DNA from: Sedimentisphaerales bacterium
GTDB taxonomy: Bacteria; Planctomycetota; Phycisphaerae; Sedimentisphaerales; Anaerobacaceae
Assembly: GCA_016931715.1 (NCBI GenBank)
Contig: JAFGEF010000039.1
Coordinates: forward strand, 1-35,511
DNA length: 35,511 nt
Reading direction: 5' to 3'
Under the pieces are notes generated by a model. The model did no database searches. It saw nothing but the letters and a program-made list of their open reading frames with translations, and was not told the DNA's origin. Shown piece by piece: positions 25,881 to 35,265 of the stretch. A program made the position numbers and the translations under genes. Position 1 is the stretch's first letter. Each line of letters begins with the position of its first letter.

Positions 25881-26191
25881 GGAAAACGATGAACAGCGGG
25901 ACTGCGGCATTTTGAGTCTCTCTTTTTTATTAAAACATCATTGAAAAAATGATAACCTTTATATATTGTTGGTTCAACCCCAAATTAGCTGGTAATTCTG
26001 CCGCATGTATTTTATATAAGTTATAAGAGTTTTGCAAAAATGAGAAAAGACATATATTAAAAGCAGGATTCTTAATTTTGAGTGGCTGCCTGTTTTTAAT
26101 TTTCGTATAATAGCCCATAATATCAGTGATTAAACAGAAGAAAATAAGTTTTTATGTCAAACATTCTTAAGTATATGAAGAGGATAAGAAT
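25881..26191. other. Intergenic region before the GH43 gene
   Basis: AT-rich, with no supported gene. A TATAAT box lies at 26106-26111 but without a convincing -35 partner. A possible weak stem, AAAGCAGG...CCTGTTTT (about 26060-26096), is present. AGAGGA provides the ribosome site for the following gene. Confidence 0.4.
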
Positions 26192-27241
26192 ATGAAATAT
26201 CTCGCTCTAACTGCAATGTTAATAGCCGGATCAGTCGCGGCTGCATACGGACTGGCCGGGCAGACCGGCACTCGCGGCCAGAGGGGTACGGGCATGCGAG
26301 CCGCTGCGGATCCCAATGCAATTACACCTTTGGCGGATATCAGGATTCGTGATATCTGCATACTCCCCGACCATGATACGAAAACATACTACATGGTTGG
26401 ACCCGGTGGGCGCGGTATCGTGCAATATACCAGCAAAGACCTTAAAACATGGCAGGGACCCCGTTCTATTTACAGTCCCCCTCCTGATGTATGGGGTGAC
26501 ATTCGCACAAACGGAATCTGGGCGCCGGAAATACATAAGTACAAAGGCAAGTACTATCTCTTCTTCACTTTCGATACACGCACACCTCTTGCGGATACGA
26601 ATCCTTCGACAAAGCCGCCTTTGTCCCAGCGTCCCCTGGTTCATCGCGGCTCGACAATAGCGGTTTCCGATTCCCCGACAGGTCCTTATATAGCTGTGCA
26701 GAACCGTTCGATTCCACCAACCGAAATGATGACACTCGATGGAACGCTATGGGCCGAAGACAATCAGCCGTACATGGTCTTTGCCCACGAATGGGTACAA
26801 ATAACTACAGGTACAATCGAAGCAATCAAACTTAAAGATGACCTGACGGGAGCGGCAGGCGAACCGTTCCTTTTATTCAAATCCAGCGATGCACCCTGGG
26901 CTAAAGTACAACCGGAAGGCTGTATTGTTACTGATGGCCCTTTCCTGCGTCTCAGCAAAACTGGCAAGCTATTTATGGTTTGGTCAAGTTTCGATGGCCA
27001 GCAGCGATACAACGTTGGTCTTGCTATTTCTCCATCGGGTAAACTTGCAGGGACATGGAACCATCAGGCTGAACCGCTCTTCGCAGATAATGGCGGCCAT
27101 CCCATGCTGTTCGAGACCTTCGAAGGCAAGCTAATGCTGATTTTCCACTCACCCAACGACAGAAACGCCCGACCAAGAATATTCGAACTGGAAGATGCAG
27201 GCGATACTCTCAAGGTTATCAGAGAATTTACAGGCGAATAA
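26192..27241 (+). CDS. Secreted glycoside hydrolase, GH43-like five-bladed propeller
   Basis: 349 residues with a signal peptide (MKYLALTAMLIAGSVAAAYG) followed by a short Gly/Arg/Thr-rich stretch. The fold signatures match GH43/GH117-type propellers: an N-terminal IRIRDICIL with the likely base Asp, NGIWAPEIHKYKGKYYLFFT, LDGTLWAEDNQPYMVFAHEW, and EGCIVTDGPFLRL in the region of the acid/base. These enzymes cleave arabinose or xylose residues from arabinan or arabinoxylan outside the cytoplasm. The precise substrate cannot be told. AGAGGA is eight bases before the ATG. The next gene, an esterase, begins 50 bp downstream, so the two probably share a transcript and act on the same acylated polysaccharide. 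Confidence 0.87.
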   Translation: MKYLALTAMLIAGSVAAAYGLAGQTGTRGQRGTGMRAAADPNAITPLADIRIRDICILPDHDTKTYYMVGPGGRGIVQYTSKDLKTWQGPRSIYSPPPDVWGDIRTNGIWAPEIHKYKGKYYLFFTFDTRTPLADTNPSTKPPLSQRPLVHRGSTIAVSDSPTGPYIAVQNRSIPPTEMMTLDGTLWAEDNQPYMVFAHEWVQITTGTIEAIKLKDDLTGAAGEPFLLFKSSDAPWAKVQPEGCIVTDGPFLRLSKTGKLFMVWSSFDGQQRYNVGLAISPSGKLAGTWNHQAEPLFADNGGHPMLFETFEGKLMLIFHSPNDRNARPRIFELEDAGDTLKVIREFTGE

Positions 27242-27291
27242 GTACAGGCTCACGTCAGCCGATATAGCCGACCAAATGAAAGGATAACACA

Positions 27292-28161
27292 ATGGTTAAT
27301 TATCGAAAAGATTCAACTTTAAGAATGTTGTTTATCGGATGCCTGATTATTTTTGCAGCTTCATGCACATCACAGGCCGGCAAAACACCAATAGGAGTCA
27401 CTCCGAAGCGCATTGTAATTCTCGATGACATCGTCTATCGTCCGGGTGAAAGTCAGGCATGGAAGCTCGACCTTGCAATGCTGGAACCAACCGGAGATGA
27501 ATTGCGCCCCGCCCTTGTCATAATTCATGGCGGCGGCTGGAATGCCGGTGACAAACGTGACCGACCATACCGCTCAATGCTGCTGGACTACGCACTTAAA
27601 GGCTATGTCACCATATCTGTTAATTACAGGCTCACCCGTGAAGCTCCCATACCGGCATGTATCGAGGACTGCAAATGCGCCGTTCGCTGGCTCAAGGCAC
27701 ACGCAAAAGAATACCGTGTGGATACCAGCCGCATTGTCGCCTACGGTCATTCAGCCGGAGCACATCTCGTGCTGATGCTTGGTCTTGCCGGTCCCGAAGC
27801 AGGTCTCGAAGGTGATGGCGGCTGGAATGAATACTCCAGCAGTGTAACTGCCGTCGCAGGAGGCTCTCCGCCAACCGCCCTGCCGGGACGATATGCCAAC
27901 TCGGAAAAGTATTCACCTGTATCATATATCTCCGCCAATGCTTTGCCAATCCTGCTGATTCAGGGAACCGCCGATCGCATCGTCAGCCCGCAATCCACAG
28001 ATGATTTCGTCGCGAAGATGAAGGAAGCAGGCGCAAAAGACATCAGGTACGAGCGCATCAAAGGCGCCGAACACGATGTAGCATACAACAATTACCTCGA
28101 CCGAACCACAAATGCAATGAACCGATTTTTCGATGACGTCCTTGCGAAAAAATCTAATTAA
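27292..28161 (+). CDS. Secreted alpha/beta-hydrolase, acetyl/feruloyl-esterase-like, probable lipoprotein
   Basis: 289 residues. The N-terminus has a membrane segment ending in FAASC, a possible lipobox. The hydrolase domain shows an oxyanion-hole loop HGGGWNAGDKRD and nucleophile GHSAGAH (Ser154). The acid is likely in IQGTADRIV and the catalytic His in KGAEHDVAY. This set matches the BD-FAE/acetyl-esterase-like group, which deacylates plant or algal polysaccharides. AAAGGA is eight bases upstream of the ATG. It directly follows the GH43-like gene. All three catalytic residues appear intact, unlike the esterase at 29753-30637. Confidence 0.88.
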   Translation: MVNYRKDSTLRMLFIGCLIIFAASCTSQAGKTPIGVTPKRIVILDDIVYRPGESQAWKLDLAMLEPTGDELRPALVIIHGGGWNAGDKRDRPYRSMLLDYALKGYVTISVNYRLTREAPIPACIEDCKCAVRWLKAHAKEYRVDTSRIVAYGHSAGAHLVLMLGLAGPEAGLEGDGGWNEYSSSVTAVAGGSPPTALPGRYANSEKYSPVSYISANALPILLIQGTADRIVSPQSTDDFVAKMKEAGAKDIRYERIKGAEHDVAYNNYLDRTTNAMNRFFDDVLAKKSN

Positions 28162-28302
28162 TCGCGATAAATATTGAATTTGTATAATTCTGTCGGTGAT
28201 GTAACACACCTATACAGTTTGCGAAATAGTCTCGCCGAGCGTCTGCATCATGGAGAGACTTCAGAACTTTGGAGAAGGTTTAAAGTACCTTCAGACAAAA
28301 AA

Positions 28303-28335
28303 ACAGATGCAACTGCCAAAAGCAGTTACATCTGT
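28303..28335 (-). terminator. Terminator of the Gly-rich hydrolase transcript
   Basis: Arms ACAGATGCAACTGC (28303-28316) and GCAGTTACATCTGT (28322-28335) pair with one mismatch around a CAAAA loop. On the minus strand the stem runs into an uninterrupted T-run (TTTTTTT). It lies about 56 bases beyond the stop of the minus-strand gene. In the plus direction only a short TTT follows. Confidence 0.85.
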
Positions 28336-28391
28336 TTCGATAATTAATTTATTCACTTCTGCCAGCGGCAGTTTTCTATATAGAATTCCCA

Positions 28392-29690
28392 TTAGGGAAT
28401 ATTTTTCTTGTCAACGGTCCATTTCTTGTCCTGTACAAGTCCGCATGGATTGCCGGTGAACATCTTTCCGGCTTCTTTATCTCCCTTTAGCTGCCATTTA
28501 AGCCAGGCAGAGGAAACAGTAGCCCAGTCGCCGCCATGAGGCTGAGTGAATGTCCCGCCGTGCCCGACACCCTGATTGGCCACGAATACCGGTATTTTCT
28601 CAATGTGTTTGAAATCATCCATGCCATTGGCATAAGCGATATCAGATTCACCGCCGAGTAGATAGAGCACTGGCCCGTGCAGCTTAGCAAGATGGTCTTT
28701 TGTGAGAGCAGGCATACCCATCATGCCGCCGGCACCACCTCTGGCACCGCCCGTTGCACCACCAGGCATGCCGCCTCTGGCGCCACGCCTTGCGCCGCCG
28801 GCTGCATCACCTTGCATAGCACCCATTGGACCGCCCGGCATACCGCCTGGTGCAGCACCTGGCATTCCGCCTCTTCCTCCTGGTGCACCGCCGCCAGTAT
28901 TCAGAATACCGCTATCAACCACAAGCGTAGTGGTAATACGAGTATCTGTAGATACTTCCAGTGCCTGCAATCCACCGCAGGAATGACCGGCTACGCCTAT
29001 CTTGGAAATATCAATCTTGTTGTAATAAATGCTTGCTTTATCACTGTTTTGAGCAATTGCCCAGTTAACCGCATCGAGTAATTGCGAAGATTGTGTACTG
29101 CTGCCCATGCCGCCGCCAGCACCTCTTGCTCCACCCGCTGCGCCGCCACGCATACCACCGGGCATTCCGCCTGCTGCGCCGCCTCTTGTCCCTTCAGGCG
29201 TCCCGCCTGCGATGGCGCCCATCGGACCGCCGGGTATGCCGCCTGGCGCCCCCATACCACCCATCATACCGCCGCCTCGTCCGCCGCGCTGACCGCCTGC
29301 CTGATATGGACCAATTGCAGCTACAAGGAAACCATGTGACGCAATTTCGGAAAGGTAATTCTCATGCATTGTATTTGAATTACTGCAGCCGCCGTTGCCC
29401 CAGGCAAGAATCGGAAGCTTATCTTTCTCACCAAAAACACTCAGGTCTTTTGGACGGTAAATAGTATGAGTAGCAAGACTGCTATCGTTAACTTTTATAG
29501 CCTTGTATGCCCCTGATCCACCATCTTCTACTGTTGATGATTCTGTTTCTTTTGCAGCAGCTATAGAGGGCTTGGATGTCGTTGCTGTTGTGCCGCTTGC
29601 TTCAGCAGCCATCAATACCTGACCTGCGCTTAGCATTACAATAAGCAGGCTAATCCTTGTGTACAGAAAATATTTTCTTACATTAACCAT
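28392..29690 (-). CDS. Secreted alpha/beta-hydrolase with two long Gly-rich inserts
   Basis: 432 residues from the ATG at 29690, which has AAAGGAG before it; the longer frame starts with an unsupported TTG at 29705. It has a signal peptide (ISLLIVMLSAGQVLMAAEA). The hydrolase core shows LPILAWGNGGC, nucleophile GHSCGG (Ser237), LYLLGGESDIAYA near the acid, and a His region GHGGTFTQPHGGDW. The core aligns throughout with the neighbour at 30911-31813 (HTIYRP/FTIYRP, LLDAVNWA/MLDALDWV, LHGPVLYL/LHAPILYI). It differs by two inserts of about 66 and 60 residues made of Gly, Met, Ala, Arg and Pro, mostly in a GGxx register. Related cores include the chlorophyllase/PET-hydrolase-like dienelactone group. 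It lies 62 bp after the esterase at 29753 and probably shares its promoter. Confidence 0.85.
   Translation of the reverse strand: MVNVRKYFLYTRISLLIVMLSAGQVLMAAEASGTTATTSKPSIAAAKETESSTVEDGGSGAYKAIKVNDSSLATHTIYRPKDLSVFGEKDKLPILAWGNGGCSNSNTMHENYLSEIASHGFLVAAIGPYQAGGQRGGRGGGMMGGMGAPGGIPGGPMGAIAGGTPEGTRGGAAGGMPGGMRGGAAGGARGAGGGMGSSTQSSQLLDAVNWAIAQNSDKASIYYNKIDISKIGVAGHSCGGLQALEVSTDTRITTTLVVDSGILNTGGGAPGGRGGMPGAAPGGMPGGPMGAMQGDAAGGARRGARGGMPGGATGGARGGAGGMMGMPALTKDHLAKLHGPVLYLLGGESDIAYANGMDDFKHIEKIPVFVANQGVGHGGTFTQPHGGDWATVSSAWLKWQLKGDKEAGKMFTGNPCGLVQDKKWTVDKKNIP
28714..28897 (-). repeat. Gly-rich GGxx low-complexity insert 2 of the 28392-29690 hydrolase
   Basis: Codes for about 60 residues such as GGMPGAAPGGMPGGPM and GGMPGGATGGARGG, in a four-residue register (12 bp). 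It replaces a loop of about 12 residues (GVLGGNSGISLT) in the paralog at 30911-31813. Boundaries are approximate. Confidence 0.75.
29106..29303 (-). repeat. Gly-rich GGxx low-complexity insert 1 of the 28392-29690 hydrolase
   Basis: Codes for about 66 residues including GGMPGGMRGGAAGGARG. It replaces a loop of about 16 residues (after ACPYSSLLQPFEGG) in the paralog. The reading frame stays open on both sides. Boundaries are approximate. Confidence 0.75.
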
Positions 29691-29752
29691 TAGAGCTCCT
29701 TTCAAAAATTATTATTTATGAGTTTTAACATATTACGTTATTTTGAGTTAAT

Positions 29753-30637
29753 TTAATCACAAAATCCCCGGACTTTCATCCAGCTATAAAGCTGCTCATA
29801 CCATAAATCGCTTGTCAAACCCTGCTTTCTCATACTAAAACCCGCTCTTCCATCTGAATAGACATGCAATTCAGCGGATTTACCGGCTGCCTTCCATACG
29901 TTATAAAGCGCCACACACCCGGCTGATACCGGCATATGATCCGCGGCTACCGCTATAAACAAATGTGGTGCATCGGCTGGCACATTGACATCCACCAGCG
30001 CCGGGCCGTAAAGCGTAGCAACAAAATCGGGCCTGTTCTCAGGCCGGCTTTCCAGTACACTGCCCACAGCCACTCCGCCGCCTGCCGAAAAACCAATTAT
30101 ACCTATCCGTTTTGGATTGATCTTCCATTTTTCAGCATTCTGTCGAACTATATTGATAGCCTGCCTGCCATCGGCTGTTGCCAGCCGGACGACTTTTGCC
30201 AGTTCCTTGTTGTTGGGTTCAGGATTGGCGTTGGCGTTTTTAATTTCGAGGTTTCTCGGAATCTGTCCCATACCGCCCCTGCCGCCCGACCTTGGATCCA
30301 GGAGATGGTATCGGAGGACAAAAGCAGCGATTCCCTGCTGATTCAACCATAAAGCAACGCTTTCCTCATTTGATAACGCACGAAATGCGCCGCCGGGACA
30401 GACAATCACAGCAGTACCGTTGGATTTGGATTCATCAGGCAGATAGGCTGTCATGGTCGGCTGAACGCTCGCATCGTCATCTTGAGGTCTGCCTCCAGAA
30501 CCCGGGGCGATATCTGACCAGATTGAAATAGTAAGCCTGGAATCAGCAGCCGGACTTTGAGACGGCATCTGACCGGCAACCATTTGAGAAAAAGCGGACA
30601 ATAAAGTTAAGGCTGTAATGAGTACCATTGTATGCAA
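29753..30637 (-). CDS. Secreted alpha/beta-hydrolase (acetylxylan-esterase-like) lacking the usual catalytic His
   Basis: 294 residues from a TTG start at 30637, preferred because AGAGGA lies six bases upstream; the ATG three codons later is 15 bases away. It has a signal peptide (MVLITALTLLSAFSQMVAG). The hydrolase core has VIVCPGGAF (oxyanion loop), nucleophile IGFSAGGGV, and Asp in AVAADHMPV. The C-terminal motif that normally reads GGHGF is here DGRAGF, so the expected catalytic His is replaced by Ala, while the neighbouring MRKQG...W is kept. An insert of about 30 residues beginning SGGRGGMGQIPR sits after the RYHLLDPR strand. It heads a likely two-gene transcript with the Gly-rich hydrolase, under the promoter at 30720-30753. 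Confidence 0.85.
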   Translation of the reverse strand: MHTMVLITALTLLSAFSQMVAGQMPSQSPAADSRLTISIWSDIAPGSGGRPQDDDASVQPTMTAYLPDESKSNGTAVIVCPGGAFRALSNEESVALWLNQQGIAAFVLRYHLLDPRSGGRGGMGQIPRNLEIKNANANPEPNNKELAKVVRLATADGRQAINIVRQNAEKWKINPKRIGIIGFSAGGGVAVGSVLESRPENRPDFVATLYGPALVDVNVPADAPHLFIAVAADHMPVSAGCVALYNVWKAAGKSAELHVYSDGRAGFSMRKQGLTSDLWYEQLYSWMKVRGFCD

Positions 30638-30719
30638 ATAAATTCCTCTTCAAAACAATGATATTAATATAATACTATGGATTAAAGATTGAATCCATAC
30701 TCAATATATAGTGATTAAA

Positions 30720-30753
30720 AGTATAATAAAAATTGGTATTGATGTCAATACCA
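30720..30753 (-). promoter_or_regulatory. Strong promoter overlapped by a 20-bp operator-like palindrome
   Basis: On the minus strand a perfect TTGACA (30743-30748) and TATACT (30720-30725) are exactly 17 bases apart. The -35 box lies inside a perfect inverted repeat (30734-30753; arms TGGTATTGA/TCAATACCA, 2-base centre). A repressor binding here would block RNA polymerase. The size fits GntR- or LacI-type operators, but the regulator is not in the window. The promoter should drive the esterase at 29753-30637 and the Gly-rich hydrolase. Confidence 0.8.
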
Positions 30754-30910
30754 TTTTATGCAATATTATAAACATATTGCGCAATATATTTAAGATGACA
30801 ATAATGAAAAGAGTATTATTACTTATTGATTGGATTACTATTAATAATCAGCGTTTTAAGGGCATGGTTAACATTCCCTGATTTTGCGGCATTGGCCGCA
30901 TAATGGCATT
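30754..30910. other. Intergenic stretch upstream of the 30720 promoter
   Basis: No gene is seen. It holds a perfect 14-bp palindrome ATATTGCGCAATAT (30774-30787) next to a further GCAATAT half. A short stem TGCGGC-ATTG-GCCGCA (30885-30900) lies ten bases past the stop of the upstream minus-strand gene. The stem has no T-run and is at best a weak terminator. Confidence 0.45.
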
Positions 30911-31813
30911 TTATTCAAAATTCCTGTACTCAATTTTCCAGATAGAATATGGACAGTGACAGTCCAGACTATCGAATATCGATTTATCGCCTTTAAGCAG
31001 CCAATCCAGCCATGCTATTACAGCGGCAGCAAAAGAACCTCCGTGAGGCTGTTCATAAGTTTCATAATATTCTGTGTTCTGATTCAGCATCATTACAACC
31101 GGCACATTATCAATGAAATGCAGCTCTTCTGAAGCATTGGCATATGCCGCATCAGATGCATCTCCTGAAATATAAAGTATCGGCGCGTGCAGCTTTTTAT
31201 ACATTTCCATTGTCAATGAAATGCCTGAATTTCCACCTAGCACCCCCGCATTCATCATCCCGCTATTACAAATTAACGAGGTTGTCACGCGGGGATCCAC
31301 GGATGCTTCGATGACTTGCATTCCAGCACATGACTGACCTCCGGCAGCAACTTTTGTAATATCTATTTTGCCATAATACCTGCTCCATTCGCGGCTGTTT
31401 TCTGCCATCACCCAATCGAGAGCATCAAGCATTCGTATCGCTCCCCCACTGTCATCAGTCAATCCGCCTTCAAAAGGCTGCAATAGCGATGAATACGGAC
31501 AAGCATTAATCACAATATATCCATAAGAAGCTATTTCGTTGAGGAATTTTTCATATCCCCCTGAAGTTTTTTGACAATCTCCGTTTCCCCATAAAACTAT
31601 CGGTAACTTCTGTTTGCTGCCGAAAACGCCCATATTTTCAGGACGATAAATTGTAAAGCCGGGCAGCGTTTTGTCTTCAAGAATAACAGCTTTATAAAAT
31701 CCCGTTCCTCCATCTTCAAGTACCATTTTATTTTTTTCTATTGACTGGCATCCGCACAATATCAATATAAATAAAACTCCTGCCATTTTTAAATAAGTTA
31801 TCGTCTTATTCAT
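30911..31813 (-). CDS. Lipoprotein alpha/beta-hydrolase, insert-free paralog of the Gly-rich hydrolase
   Basis: 300 residues from the ATG at 31813, chosen because it yields a compact lipoprotein signal ending LFILILCGC. The longer frame begins with TTG at 31960, upstream of a terminator hairpin. The core shows DGGTGFYKAV, FTIYRPENMGVFG, LPIVLWGNGDC, nucleophile GQSCAG, LYISGDASDAAYA and EQPHGGSF. Each matches the hydrolase at 28392-29690 in order, but both Gly-rich inserts are absent and ordinary short loops stand in their place. Probably an outer-membrane-linked esterase; substrate unknown. The Shine-Dalgarno sequence is weak. Confidence 0.85.
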   Translation of the reverse strand: MNKTITYLKMAGVLFILILCGCQSIEKNKMVLEDGGTGFYKAVILEDKTLPGFTIYRPENMGVFGSKQKLPIVLWGNGDCQKTSGGYEKFLNEIASYGYIVINACPYSSLLQPFEGGLTDDSGGAIRMLDALDWVMAENSREWSRYYGKIDITKVAAGGQSCAGMQVIEASVDPRVTTSLICNSGMMNAGVLGGNSGISLTMEMYKKLHAPILYISGDASDAAYANASEELHFIDNVPVVMMLNQNTEYYETYEQPHGGSFAAAVIAWLDWLLKGDKSIFDSLDCHCPYSIWKIEYRNFE

Positions 31814-31919
31814 TTTATTGATCTTTTTATTTTCACTGATAACTTTCATACTTTTAGACATCAGAATTAATTGATGCAGATTACCAAATAAATTTGCCGT
31901 TCGATTCAGCTCTTTAAAA

Positions 31920-31949
31920 GATTCCCGCGCCTTTGCAGGCGCGGGAATC
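31920..31949 (-). terminator. Strong hairpin terminator after the first CE1-like gene
   Basis: Perfect 12-bp arms GATTCCCGCGCC and GGCGCGGGAATC enclose a TTTGCA loop (on the minus strand TGCAAA). On the minus strand it is followed by TTTTAAAG. It lies about 90 bases beyond the stop of the CE1-like gene. The GC-rich 'ATTCCCGC...GCGGGAAT' form also resembles dispersed intergenic repeats. Confidence 0.75.
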
Positions 31950-32041
31950 CATTGTTTCAAGTTTCGACCGTCAATCTAAAACGGCTTATATCTGCCTTTA
32001 CAATCGCAGAACTATCGCTAAATTAGAAGCGATTATCATTT

Positions 32042-33559
<1,518 letters not shown>

Positions 33560-33616
33560 TTCATAATTCAAATAGAAAATTTTATAAAACTATTCTTATT
33601 ATATTTGACCTATTTA

Positions 33617-35086
33617 TCAATCTTTAAACAGCAGCATTGAGTATTCCCGCAGGCTGCGCCGCCAGCTCTGGAACTCGTGAGCGGTAAGCGGAGATACATA
33701 GAAGACAGCATTGATACCGGCTGCTTTCAGCGCATCTACACTTGCCTGTGGATTGCCGCCCATACCGCCCATCATGCCGACTCCGCGTCTTGCACCTGCG
33801 CCACGACCAGCACCCGCACCGGCACCAGCACCAGCGGTTGGTGCTACTGCTCCCATAACGCCTCTGCCTGCTCCGGCTCCTGCGCCTGGACCTGCACCCA
33901 TGCCGCGACCACGATTGCCGCCGATTTCCCGGCTGCCGTAGCTGACGAATACCAGCTTAAACTTGTTCTTGAAGTCAGGAATACTATTGACATCAGCCAT
34001 AGAAATTGTGCTGCCGCTGAAGAGGCCAATATGTGAGAACTTATCCGGGAAAGCCAGTGTAACTGTCCGTGTCTGCATACTACCCATTGACAGGCCTGCC
34101 ATTGCGCGATGCGGCTGATCGGAGAGTGTGCGGAAGTTGCTGTCAACCCAGGGAATAAGGTCATTTACCATAAGCTGACCATAGGCGCCACCAGGAGGAC
34201 CACCCGCTCCGCCCATCATACCACCCATCATACCGCCGCCGCCCATTCCGCGACCTGCACCCATACCGCGACCTGCGTCAGCTCCTGCAGCAGGTGCCAT
34301 TGCACCCATAACTCCACCACGGCCTGCTGCTGGTGCGCCTCTGCCGCCGCCCATCATGCCAGCGCCACGTCCACCCATCATTCCGCCAGCACCACCTACT
34401 GCACTGGTTTCCATGACGACTATAAATGGTTTGCATTTGTTTTCGGCAAGAAGGTTATCGAGAATCAGGTTCGTTCTGCCCATTTCGATCCATACTCTCT
34501 GGTCTTCACCGCCGCCATGCTGGAGATAAAGAACAGGATATCTTGTTGTTAAGTCTTTATCGTATTGAGGAGGAGTATAAACGTAAATCTGTCTCCATTG
34601 ATTAACACTCTTTGCATAGTAATTCTTGATAAGAACGTTGCCATGCGGTACATCCTGTTTCATTTCATAGAATCCGCCTTCCGGATCGGCAACTTCAAAA
34701 CCATTGCACATATGGCTGTAGCCGATGAATGTTTCGACATAAGGATCAACTACAACAGCGCCATCTACTACCATCCAGTAGTTGTGATACCCGAGGTCCT
34801 GCGGTTCAGGAGTTGTGTATGTCCAAACGCCGTTTTCACCTTTGGTCATATCTTGTGCGGTACCTGCGATAGCAACCTGTACCTTTGTTGCGTCAGGGGC
34901 AGTGAACTGGAAGGTGACTTTATTGTCAGCTTCGATCCTTGGGAACTGCCTGCCCGGGAAATTGTAAGGGTTAGTATGCACAGTACCGGCTACAGAAGGT
35001 GACAGTGCTGCGGTGTTGCCCATTTGCGCCCAACAAGTGACGCTAAATAACATTACCATTGAAATAATAAATAGTGCTCGTTTCAT
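33617..35086 (-). CDS. Secreted CE1/esterase-D-like hydrolase with two long Gly-rich inserts
   Basis: 489 residues from the ATG at 35086, which has AAGGAG eight bases upstream; the longer frame from 35140 has no such support. Signal peptide KRALFIISMVMLFSVTCWAQ, then an E-set domain (VTFQFTAPDATKVQVAI to NYWMVVDGAVV). The esterase domain has [17 protein letters not shown], nucleophile AGLSMGS (Ser333), and LTAHEFQSWRRSL with the catalytic His. It is a close tandem paralog of the 32042-33472 gene. A Gly-rich insert of about 70 residues precedes [15 protein letters not shown] second, of about 57 residues, follows VSYGSRE, close to where the catalytic acid is expected. Both catalytic Ser and His are kept, so activity is plausible. 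Confidence 0.88.
   Translation of the reverse strand: MKRALFIISMVMLFSVTCWAQMGNTAALSPSVAGTVHTNPYNFPGRQFPRIEADNKVTFQFTAPDATKVQVAIAGTAQDMTKGENGVWTYTTPEPQDLGYHNYWMVVDGAVVVDPYVETFIGYSHMCNGFEVADPEGGFYEMKQDVPHGNVLIKNYYAKSVNQWRQIYVYTPPQYDKDLTTRYPVLYLQHGGGEDQRVWIEMGRTNLILDNLLAENKCKPFIVVMETSAVGGAGGMMGGRGAGMMGGGRGAPAAGRGGVMGAMAPAAGADAGRGMGAGRGMGGGGMMGGMMGGAGGPPGGAYGQLMVNDLIPWVDSNFRTLSDQPHRAMAGLSMGSMQTRTVTLAFPDKFSHIGLFSGSTISMADVNSIPDFKNKFKLVFVSYGSREIGGNRGRGMGAGPGAGAGAGRGVMGAVAPTAGAGAGAGAGRGAGARRGVGMMGGMGGNPQASVDALKAAGINAVFYVSPLTAHEFQSWRRSLREYSMLLFKD
33755..33928 (-). repeat. Gly/Ala/Arg-rich insert 2 of the 33617-35086 esterase
   Basis: Codes for about 57 residues including GRGVMGAVAPTAGAGAGAG. The tandem paralog ending at 35266 has only a short loop here (GTGSKESPDSVKNAANTL). 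Boundaries are approximate. Confidence 0.75.
34190..34402 (-). repeat. Gly/Met-rich insert 1 of the 33617-35086 esterase
   Basis: Codes for about 70 residues including [20 protein letters not shown] and [12 protein letters not shown]. It occupies the same loop as the main insert of the 32042-33472 esterase. Boundaries are approximate. Confidence 0.75.
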
Positions 35087-35161
35087 AATTTTTCTCCTTA
35101 AACAATTTTTTCTATCTACACTAATTTTGGACTGTCTCAAAAAATATGCCTGCTGTTATGA

Positions 35162-35219
35162 GCAAAACGAAGCAATCCTCAATTCTTAAAGTATTGTGAA
35201 GATTGCTTCGTTGTTTTGC
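35162..35219 (-). terminator. Hairpin after the partial CE1-like gene, possible terminator
   Basis: Arms 35162-35177 and 35201-35219 pair (GCAAAAC, then GAAGCAATC) with a three-base bulge around a 23-base loop. On the minus strand TTTTGCTC follows. It lies about 46 bases after the stop at 35266. The T-run is short. Confidence 0.5.
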
Positions 35220-35265
35220 CGCTCGTAATTAAATTTTTCGAGATCTCATTTATCTCTCAAATAAC

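Noticed and set aside
28162..28460. Small plus-strand frame at 28250-28459 as a gene
   Set aside because: It runs through a strong terminator and into the end of the minus-strand hydrolase gene, and has no ribosome site or recognisable content.
28714..28897. Collagen-like G-x-y repeat
   Set aside because: The register is four residues (GGxx), not three, and Gly pairs are frequent, so a triple helix is not expected.
28702..29292. Proline-rich plus-strand reading frames (28702-28986, 29107-29292 and similar at 33711-33941)
   Set aside because: They are exact antisense images of the GGC/GGT-rich inserts, where Gly codons read as Pro, Ala or Thr. They have no ribosome site, and the minus-strand frames carry complete enzyme domains.
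31814..31960. Longer start (TTG at 31960) for the lipoprotein hydrolase
   Set aside because: The extension would be translated through a 12-bp terminator stem and gives no signal peptide at the N-terminus. The ATG at 31813 gives a normal lipoprotein signal.
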